Shown piece by piece: positions 1 to 4,544 of a stretch of 5,456 nt of DNA. A program made the translations under genes and the position numbers. Source of the stretch: Hyphomonadaceae bacterium. Lineage in GTDB: Bacteria; Pseudomonadota; Alphaproteobacteria; Caulobacterales; Aquidulcibacteraceae. A model generated the notes under the pieces. The model did not search any database and was not told the DNA's origin. It saw nothing but the letters and a program-made list of their open reading frames with translations. The stretch spans positions 1,415-6,870 of the forward strand of contig DPWD01000261.1 in NCBI GenBank assembly GCA_003526465.1. Direction: 5' to 3'. Position 1 is the stretch's first letter, and every line of letters begins with the position of its first letter.

Positions 1-20
1 CCCCTCGCGGGGAGGGGGAG
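1..20. repeat. Truncated edge of a GC-rich palindromic intergenic repeat
   Basis: Bases 1-12 form CCCC-tcgc-GGGG, followed by a G-rich run (14-18). This resembles the first hairpin of the repeat copies at 1095-1141 and 1535-1582, where a CCCC/GGGG stem with a 4-5 nt loop is followed by an A/G-rich arm. The left arm is cut by the window edge, so membership in the same family is an inference. Its presence argues that the sequence right after it (21-137) is intergenic leader rather than coding. Confidence 0.4.
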
Positions 21-137
21 ATGCACGAATGCATGCGTCTGCTGCTTTCGATTCACCGCCATGCCGGCAACGAAGCCGCGCGCGCGCGCCGACGCAAGCC
101 TCTTTTCGCCCGCCCCACCCCATGTCACTTAAAGGTC

Positions 138-1067
138 ATGACGGTTGAGTCGACCACCGCCGCCGCCCTGCCCGCCCGCGCGCCCGCGCCCAAGCACATC
201 GTCGACGTGCTGATCGAGGAGCGCGCGCCGAAGCTTTCCAGCGGCCCGCTCTGGCCATTTGTGCGCCCGCCTTTGTTCACGCTGCTCAACTACAACAAAG
301 CCGTGCGCATGGCCGACGCGATCGCGCCAATGGGCGGGCAGGAGGCGTTGGAGCATATCTCGCAATTGCTGAGTGTGAAGCTCGAGATGCGCGGGGCCGA
401 GCGGATCCCGAAGCGCGGCGCTTTTATCCTGCTCGCCAACCATCCGACCGGAATAACCGATGGCATCGCCGTCTACGATGCGATCAAAGGCCCGCGACCC
501 GATATCGCCATCTACGCCAATTCCGACGCCAACCGCGTCTGCCCGCGTTTCGACGAGGCCCTGATCCCGGTGGAATGGGTGCTGGCCAAGCGTACGCGCG
601 AACGCACGCGCGTTACGTTGAAAATGACCGAGCAAGCCTTCGCCGAGAACCGCCCGCTGATGGTGTTCCCAGCCGGGCGGCTGGCGCGCGTGCGCGACGA
701 CGGGCGCCTCACCGATCCGGAATGGATGCCAACCGCGGTGAGCCTGGCGCGCAAATACGAACTGCCGATCCTGCCCTGCCATGTGGCGGGGCCGTACGCG
801 TTCTGGTTCCACACTTTCTCGCGCTTCTCCGCCGAGCTGCGCGACATCACTTTGTTCCACGAATTGCTCAACAAGCAGGGTAAAACCTACCAGCTCACTT
901 TTGGCCCGCTGATCGCGCCTGAGCATTCCGCCGGCGACGCAAACAACATCTCGCGCCGCATCAAGCACTACGTCGAACGCGTGCTGCCGGACGCACCGGA
1001 TATTGCGTATGATCCTGATGGGCCGGAATGCGCGTGGCGCGACCCGCCGGCGGTCAAGCCGGCGTGA
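138..1067 (+). CDS. Lysophospholipid acyltransferase family protein (PlsC/hemolysin-like subfamily)
   Basis: Predicted to transfer an acyl chain to a lysophospholipid or related acceptor at the cytoplasmic face of the inner membrane. The product has 309 residues. Residues about 96-109 carry the catalytic block as ANHPTGITDG (H102, D108). Here five residues separate His and Asp, where classical PlsC has four (HX4D). Residues 177-181 are FPAGR, corresponding to the FPEG acceptor-binding block, and residues 197-218 (WMPTA...ILPCHVAG) match the last conserved block. From family knowledge, HX5D with FPAG is typical of the hemolysin-like/COG3176-type branch rather than of PlsC, so the exact substrate is unknown. 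The frame is open from ATG at 21, but residues encoded by 21-137 are Arg/Pro-rich and start beside a repeat. I prefer ATG 138, which has AAAGG at 131-135, although the 2-nt spacing is short. No N-terminal signal peptide is evident. The gene converges with the minus-strand block, separated by a hairpin repeat. Confidence 0.85.
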   Translation: MTVESTTAAALPARAPAPKHIVDVLIEERAPKLSSGPLWPFVRPPLFTLLNYNKAVRMADAIAPMGGQEALEHISQLLSVKLEMRGAERIPKRGAFILLANHPTGITDGIAVYDAIKGPRPDIAIYANSDANRVCPRFDEALIPVEWVLAKRTRERTRVTLKMTEQAFAENRPLMVFPAGRLARVRDDGRLTDPEWMPTAVSLARKYELPILPCHVAGPYAFWFHTFSRFSAELRDITLFHELLNKQGKTYQLTFGPLIAPEHSAGDANNISRRIKHYVERVLPDAPDIAYDPDGPECAWRDPPAVKPA

Positions 1068-1094
1068 AAAGCGAGCGTAGAAGCACGCGATTTC

Positions 1095-1141
1095 CCTTCC
1101 CCCCTTGAGGGGAGAAGGTGGCCCGAAGGGCCGGATGGGGG
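1095..1141 (+). repeat. Two-hairpin intergenic repeat, copy A (likely bidirectional terminator)
   Basis: The repeat begins 27 nt after the acyltransferase stop. Hairpin 1 pairs 1095-1103 with 1109-1118, a 9-bp stem with a bulged A at 1113 and loop CTTGA. Hairpin 2 is GGCCC-gaa-GGGCC at 1120-1132, followed by GGATGGGGG. The core 1109-1137 matches the copy at 1535-1582 (minus strand) at 27 of 29 positions. The two differences are the two partners of a single base pair in hairpin 2. The copy lies between the convergent acyltransferase and the 61-residue gene, so it could end transcription from both sides, but there is no clear T-tract. REP-like function is an inference. Confidence 0.75.
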
Positions 1142-1203
1142 ATTACGCGGCGCTTGTGGACTGGCGCGTGCGTGATGTGCGCGCTGGCTTCGCCGTAGCG
1201 CGC

Positions 1204-1389
1204 TCAGGGGCGCTTGTTCTCCGCAGCGGCCGCAATTCGCTCAAGCGCCTCGGTTTGGCGTCGCATGTAATCGAGGCATTGCGCCTGATAGCCACCCGGC
1301 GCGCGTATTCGGTTCATGAATATCCACCAAGCGCCGATCAGCAGCAGCATCGGCAGCAAGCCAATCGCAATGTCTGTGATACTCGCCAC
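1204..1389 (-). CDS. Small membrane protein with FtsH-like transmembrane segment
   Basis: A 61-residue product, function unknown. Residues about 4-25 form one transmembrane helix containing PMLLLIGAWWIFM. The tail at about 34-57 (YQAQCLDYMRRQTEALERIA) is charged and likely helical or coiled-coil. The helix resembles the second transmembrane segment of FtsH (E. coli: FPMLLLIGVWIFFM, from memory), but no AAA ATPase or protease domain follows. I chose GTG 1389 because AGGAG stands at 1396-1400 with a 6-nt spacer. The upstream in-frame ATG at 1422 has no comparable ribosome-binding site and would add 11 charged residues. The gene lies downstream of sdhB in the same direction, separated by a repeat and about 150 nt that may hold its own promoter. 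It could be a conserved alphaproteobacterial small protein or a decayed FtsH fragment. The clean start signal and intact frame favour a real gene. Confidence 0.65.
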   Translation of the reverse strand: MASITDIAIGLLPMLLLIGAWWIFMNRIRAPGGYQAQCLDYMRRQTEALERIAAAAENKRP

Positions 1390-1395
1390 GTTGCG

Positions 1396-1400
1396 CTCCT
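1396..1400 (-). promoter_or_regulatory. Ribosome binding site deciding the GTG start of the 61-residue protein
   Basis: The minus strand reads AGGAG, then a 6-nt spacer (CGCAAC), then GTG at 1389-1387. This is the strongest translation signal near this gene and moves the start 11 codons inside the longest open frame. Confidence 0.65.
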
Positions 1401-1422
1401 CGCTCCTCAACTCGCGCTTCAT

Positions 1423-1534
1423 TGATCGGCTCGATGCGCGCCTTCGGTCAAGACCGGAAAAACCTTCAAGGTGCGGGCTTGGTCCACAACGATTGCGGAT
1501 GCCCGCACACGCGCCCCACCGTCAGCACCGCAAG
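1423..1534. other. Intergenic region with several inverted repeats upstream of the small membrane protein gene
   Basis: No gene is visible. Three symmetric elements lie close together: CGGTC-aa-GACCG (1445-1456), the palindrome ACCTT-c-AAGGT (1462-1472), and an 8-bp inverted repeat, GTGCGGGC (1471-1478) with GCCCGCAC (1501-1508), separated by 22 nt. On the minus strand TTGACC (1454-1449) could serve as a -35 box for the 61-residue gene, but I cannot identify a convincing -10 box. A promoter/operator role is an inference. Confidence 0.35.
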
Positions 1535-1582
1535 CCCCTCATCCGGCGCTTCGCGCCACCTTCTCCCCTCACGGGGAGAAGG
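1535..1582 (-). repeat. Two-hairpin intergenic repeat, copy B, directly after sdhB
   Basis: On the minus strand it starts 3 nt after the sdhB stop codon. Hairpin 1 is a perfect 10-bp stem, CCTTCTCCCC (1559-1568 on the plus strand) with GGGGAGAAGG (1573-1582), loop of 4 nt. Hairpin 2 is GGCGC-ttc-GCGCC (1545-1557). Read away from its upstream gene it has the same order and orientation as copy A has relative to the acyltransferase gene. It may stabilise the sdhB mRNA 3' end or terminate it. No U-tract follows the strong stem, so classical intrinsic termination is uncertain. Confidence 0.8.
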
Positions 1583-1585
1583 GAC

Positions 1586-2368
1586 TCACAGCTTCCGCTC
1601 CACCATTTCCTTCTTGATCTCGGCGATCGCTTTCGCTGGGTTGAGGCCCTTCGGACAGACCTGTGCGCAATTCATGATGGTGTGGCAGCGATAGAGTTTG
1701 AACGGGTCTTCGAGCGCATCGAGGCGTTCGCTCTTGTGATCGTCGCGGCTGTCGGAAATCCAGCGGTTCGCCTGCAACAGCGCGGCGGGGCCCATGAAAC
1801 GGTCGCCATTCCACCAATAGGACGGACACGCCGTCGAACAGCAGGCGCAGAGAATGCACTCGTAGTGCCCGTCGAGCTTGGCGCGCTCCTTTGGGCTTTG
1901 GCGGCGTTCGGCCGAAGGGTCCGGGGTCTCCGATTGCAGATAGGGCTGGATCGCCGCGTATTGCGCCATGAAAGTGGTGAGGTCGGGCACCAGATCCTTG
2001 ATCACCGGCTGATGCGGCAGCGGCGACACCGTGATGGCCCCCGCCGGCAATTCGCCGATGCCCTTGGTGCAGGCGAGCGTATTGCGCCCGGCAATGTTCA
2101 TCGCGCACGAGCCGCACACGCCCTCGCGGCAGGAGCGGCGGAACGTGAGTGTCGGATCGATGTCGTTCTTGATGGCGATCAGCGCGTCGAGCACCATCGG
2201 CCCGCAGCTGCCGAGATCGACGTCGTAGGTGTCCCAGCGCGGATTTTCGCCGGAATCCGGATCGTAACGGTACACCTTGAACTGGCGCACGCGCTTGGCG
2301 CCCTTCGCGGCGCGATAGCGTTTGCCGGCTTTGACCTGCGAGTTCTTTGGAAGCGTAAGTTCGACCAT
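1586..2368 (-). CDS. sdhB: Succinate dehydrogenase iron-sulfur subunit
   Basis: This is the iron-sulfur subunit of respiratory complex II. It carries electrons from the FAD-bearing SdhA to ubiquinone at the SdhC/SdhD membrane anchor, coupling the TCA-cycle step succinate to fumarate to respiration. The product is 260 residues, normal for alphaproteobacteria. The [2Fe-2S] ligands are C80, C85, C88 and C100 ([10 protein letters not shown]...LAC). By alignment with E. coli SdhB the [4Fe-4S] ligands are C171, C174, C177 and C238, and the [3Fe-4S] ligands are C181, C228 and C234. W186 (in PSYWWN) and H229 (in RCHTIMNC) match quinone-site residues. All cluster ligands are present, so the protein should be functional. 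The start [10 protein letters not shown] is the usual alphaproteobacterial N-terminus, although no clear Shine-Dalgarno precedes it. Upstream lies creD (45 nt away) rather than the usual sdhA. Confidence 0.97.
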   Translation of the reverse strand: MVELTLPKNSQVKAGKRYRAAKGAKRVRQFKVYRYDPDSGENPRWDTYDVDLGSCGPMVLDALIAIKNDIDPTLTFRRSCREGVCGSCAMNIAGRNTLACTKGIGELPAGAITVSPLPHQPVIKDLVPDLTTFMAQYAAIQPYLQSETPDPSAERRQSPKERAKLDGHYECILCACCSTACPSYWWNGDRFMGPAALLQANRWISDSRDDHKSERLDALEDPFKLYRCHTIMNCAQVCPKGLNPAKAIAEIKKEMVERKL

Positions 2369-2394
2369 GAGCAGAGCGTGATGGCGGGGTGCGC

Positions 2395-2413
2395 CGGGGC
2401 CGTCAAGGCCCCG
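2395..2413. other. GC-rich hairpin between creD and sdhB
   Basis: CGGGGCC (2395-2401) pairs perfectly with GGCCCCG (2407-2413) around a 5-nt loop, directly after the creD TAG stop. The stem occupies almost half of the 45-nt gap to sdhB. On the minus strand no T-run follows, so it is not a standard intrinsic terminator. It could cause partial attenuation or act as an mRNA processing or stabilising element separating creD from sdhB. Confidence 0.5.
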
Positions 2414-3832
2414 CTACCCCGCTTCCGCCGCCTTGCCGTACCAATTGATCCGCCGCGTCGCCAGCATGGCCGCGGTCAGCACCGCGAACGCCACCACCGA
2501 GCCCGCCAGCAGCGCGAAATCCTCCAACGTCATCAGCACGTACATCGCCGCGTACAAAGCCGCCAAACTGACCAGCGCGCGCATGCCGATCGCGCGCGAG
2601 TTGAAAGCGGCGCCCGCATAATAGGCAAGCAAGCTGACGGTGGCGCCTGCGGCGATGACGAACGCAAGGCTAAAGCCAATCAGCTCCGTCATCGACAGCA
2701 GCAGCAGATAAAACACGCACTGCGCCAGGCCGACCAGGATGTATTGCGCGGGGTGCGCTTTCTTGCCGCTGACCGCTTCGAAAATCAGAGTCGCCAAGAA
2801 CACGATGCCGATGAACATGATGGCGTAACGCACCGCGCGCGCCACACCCTGGTAGATGTCGTCGGACGCCACAAAGCTCACCGCCATGTCGCGCTGGGCG
2901 GCGAGGCCAAGATTGAAACTGTTCAGATCGGCCGCTTTCTCGATGCCGCGCGCCACGAACGGCACCCGCCAAGATACCGCAAAGCCCGCCTCGTTCTCCG
3001 CAGGCGCTTCTCCGGCTTGGAAGTAGCCTTCCGCGCGCGTGTCGCTGCGGTCGCCGCGAATGGAGGCGCTGGTGTCCTGCGCGAAAGCGGCGATAGCGAA
3101 ACGCTGCGCGCCTGTGAGTTCGAGTCGGGTCTCCACGCTGAAATCGCGCGGTGCGGCGGAAAACCCCGCCGGCGCCGCGAATGCTTGCAGGTTCGAAGGC
3201 AGCGGATAAGCCGGCGCTGAGCTGAGTCCTGGGCGCGCATAGGCTTCCGCCTGGGCGGGCGCGGCGAGGCTCAGGTCCGAGATCGGCTCCAAAATCGCGG
3301 TCCGACCATCGGCGAAACGCAATTGCGCGGCATTGCGGATCGAGCGGCTGTCGCTGACGAACATGACGATCCGCGCTTGGCTCCAATCGAAGCGGTACGC
3401 CGGGTCAACGCCATTGAGCGCGGCGGCGGGGCTAAATCTGGCGTCGAAATCGGTGATCGCGGTGTAGATGGCGGCGCGGTAAATGCCGAGCCTTCGATCT
3501 TGAACCGTAAGCGTCGTATCGGCGGCGCCGGTTTCGGCGAACACCACGAACGAGCCGCGCTCGTTGCGGCGCTGGGTGCGGCCCTGGTCGTCGGTGGTCT
3601 CAACAATACGCTGATACGGCACAAGCAGCATCGGCCCGCCGACGCTTTGGGGGCCGCCGGCCTTTGCGCCGATCTCGCTGGTCACCTGCCCCGCGCGCGC
3701 CTGCCGCTCGCCGACAAGCCCGCCCACCAAGAGCAACGGAATGCCCATCACCAGCACCAGCAAACACACCAGCAGCAGTTTCAAACCCAGAGAGCCGCGC
3801 GGGATCAGGGTCGAGATCGAATTCTGCGCCAC
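2414..3832 (-). CDS. creD: CreD-family inner membrane protein
   Basis: The product has 472 residues, close to E. coli CreD (about 450). An N-terminal membrane helix (about 17-41) is followed by a large extracytoplasmic domain (about 45-330) and then a bundle of about five C-terminal helices (about 335-457). The C-terminal half carries the family's signature blocks: HPAQYILVGLAQCVFYLLLLSMTE from H360, LEDFALLAGS (436-445) and TRRINWY near 459-465. In enterobacteria creD is controlled by the CreBC two-component system and affects envelope properties and colicin/beta-lactam responses; its biochemical activity is unknown. No creB or creC is seen here, so that regulation cannot be assumed. Translation starts at GTG 3832, supported by GGAGG at 3839-3843. 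The gene lies 31 nt downstream of the 140-residue membrane protein gene, suggesting co-transcription. Confidence 0.93.
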   Translation of the reverse strand: MAQNSISTLIPRGSLGLKLLLVCLLVLVMGIPLLLVGGLVGERQARAGQVTSEIGAKAGGPQSVGGPMLLVPYQRIVETTDDQGRTQRRNERGSFVVFAETGAADTTLTVQDRRLGIYRAAIYTAITDFDARFSPAAALNGVDPAYRFDWSQARIVMFVSDSRSIRNAAQLRFADGRTAILEPISDLSLAAPAQAEAYARPGLSSAPAYPLPSNLQAFAAPAGFSAAPRDFSVETRLELTGAQRFAIAAFAQDTSASIRGDRSDTRAEGYFQAGEAPAENEAGFAVSWRVPFVARGIEKAADLNSFNLGLAAQRDMAVSFVASDDIYQGVARAVRYAIMFIGIVFLATLIFEAVSGKKAHPAQYILVGLAQCVFYLLLLSMTELIGFSLAFVIAAGATVSLLAYYAGAAFNSRAIGMRALVSLAALYAAMYVLMTLEDFALLAGSVVAFAVLTAAMLATRRINWYGKAAEAG

Positions 3833-3838
3833 TTTGTT

Positions 3839-3843
3839 CCTCC
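3839..3843 (-). promoter_or_regulatory. Ribosome binding site of creD
   Basis: The minus strand reads GGAGG, a 6-nt spacer (AACAAA), then GTG at 3832-3830. It fixes a GTG start for creD and is the strongest ribosome binding site in the window. Confidence 0.75.
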
Positions 3844-3863
3844 CGCGCCATCCAACGCTGCGA

Positions 3864-4286
3864 TCAAGGCAAGATGTCGACGCTTACTGTGCTTTGCGGC
3901 GGCGTCCAGTTCTCGTCGCTGGGGGGCGGCTTGGCGGCGAGCGCAATCACGAACGCGGCAGCCCCCGCAAGCCCGCAACCGAACGACCACAGGAACACCG
4001 CCCAGTCGTAACCGCTGGCAATTCTCTCCGTTTCCGCGCCTTGGCGAATTTTCGCCTGCCGCCGCGCTTCGATCAGCAAGAACCCCACGACGAATACGAA
4101 GGGTATGGCAAAGCCCCACGGCGCCGCCGCCGGCATCCAGGGCGCAAGGAACAGCCCCAAGGCGCCCGCCAACACGCCCCCAAGCACCAGGAACTCGGCA
4201 AAACCCTGGCCGCGGTCGCCAAGCATCTCGCGCAGCCGCCGACGGCGGGCGCCCATTTCATTGAACATTGATGACAAGAAGCTCAT
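3864..4286 (-). CDS. Hypothetical membrane protein, three predicted helices
   Basis: A 140-residue protein of a family I do not recognise. The N-terminus is basic (GARRRRLRE, residues 12-20). Predicted helices lie at about 31-50, 56-73 and 95-118. A charged loop (about 73-92, EARRQAKIRQGAETERIAS) joins helices 2 and 3, and a polar Pro-rich tail (119-140) ends the protein. No catalytic motif is visible. The ATG at 4286 has no clear Shine-Dalgarno; another ATG six codons further in is no better supported. The frame is intact, with composition like its neighbours, and the gene ends 31 nt before creD, so it is probably first in a creD transcript. It is divergent from the AsmA-family gene. A helper role for CreD is possible but rests only on position. 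Confidence 0.75.
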   Translation of the reverse strand: MSFLSSMFNEMGARRRRLREMLGDRGQGFAEFLVLGGVLAGALGLFLAPWMPAAAPWGFAIPFVFVVGFLLIEARRQAKIRQGAETERIASGYDWAVFLWSFGCGLAGAAAFVIALAAKPPPSDENWTPPQSTVSVDILP

Positions 4287-4315
4287 GCCGGCGTGACATA
4301 GCGTAATGCCGGCGT
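4285..4315. repeat. Pair of 10-bp direct repeats at the start of the 140-residue gene
   Basis: ATGCCGGCGT occurs at 4285-4294 and again at 4306-4315, a 21-bp period close to two helical turns. The first copy overlaps the start codon of the minus-strand gene. Spacing on one face of the helix fits a regulator-binding site, but this is inference, and GCCGGC is a common word in GC-rich DNA. Confidence 0.3.
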
Positions 4316-4329
4316 CTCTCCCAGGGCTG

Positions 4330-4468
4330 CGGATGCACAGTGCTCGCTATCGCTGGAGCATAGTCTTATAAACACCCTCCCCGGATGGCCCGCAGGGCCA
4401 GTCCGGGGCTCATAAACCCAGGCGTCCGTGTTTATGGGTCCTGGAATGAATGCTAACGCATGCATCCG
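4330..4468. repeat. Nested palindromic intergenic element
   Basis: Nearly concentric inverted repeats occupy the divergent promoter region. The outer pair is CGGATGCA (4330-4337) with TGCATCCG (4461-4468). The middle pair is ATAAACAC (4368-4375) with GTGTTTAT (4428-4435). The core is a 13-bp stem, 4379-4391 with 4395-4408, with one bulged G at 4401 and loop GCA. An alternative helix, CATAAAC (4411-4417) with GTTTATG (4430-4436), competes for the middle arm, and CCAGG (4418-4422) can pair with CCTGG (4440-4444). It looks like a dispersed alphaproteobacterial intergenic palindrome. A structured RNA or MITE-like relic is possible. No clear target-site duplication is seen. Confidence 0.55.
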
Positions 4469-4535
4469 GGAATGGGTGGGATGGGCCGTTTCACTCGATC
4501 GTGATTCCGAATGGCGCCAGACGCCGAGGCAAGTT

Positions 4536-4539
4536 GAGG
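4536..4539 (+). promoter_or_regulatory. Ribosome binding site of the AsmA-family gene
   Basis: GAGG is followed by a 5-nt spacer (ACATC) and ATG at 4545-4547. It supports this start, which places the hydrophobic helix directly at the N-terminus as expected for AsmA proteins. Confidence 0.65.
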
Positions 4540-4544
4540 ACATC

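Noticed and set aside
29..38. ATGCATGCGT matching in reverse to 4456-4465
   Set aside because: A 10-bp match containing the self-complementary word GCATGC is expected by chance in 5.4 kb, and the flanking bases do not extend it.
21..137. N-terminal extension of the acyltransferase to ATG 21
   Set aside because: The start would abut a palindromic repeat, the added 39 residues are Arg/Pro-rich without a clear signal peptide, and the conserved part of the protein begins after ATG 138.
129..968. 279-codon open frame on the minus strand
   Set aside because: It is antisense to the acyltransferase, whose catalytic blocks are on the plus strand. Composition is Arg/Gly/His-rich with no family resemblance.
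1390..1422. Longer form of the small membrane protein starting at ATG 1422
   Set aside because: GTG 1389 has AGGAG at the correct distance, and the FtsH-like proteins begin close to the helix. ATG 1422 has no good ribosome binding site.
1095..1582. Inverted repeat pair flanking the 61-residue gene as ends of a composite mobile element
   Set aside because: The copies are better explained as gene-end repeats, each facing its own upstream gene. There is no transposase between them and no target-site duplication outside them.
1316..3220. 634-codon open frame on the plus strand
   Set aside because: It is antisense to sdhB and most of creD, both recognised by strong motifs. Its product is Arg/His/Gln/Ala-rich low-complexity sequence with no recognisable domain. 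Long antisense frames are common at this GC content.
3323..4264. 313-codon open frame on the plus strand
   Set aside because: It is antisense to the creD N-terminal half and the 140-residue gene. It is Arg/Ala/Pro-rich, with no ribosome binding site or domain.
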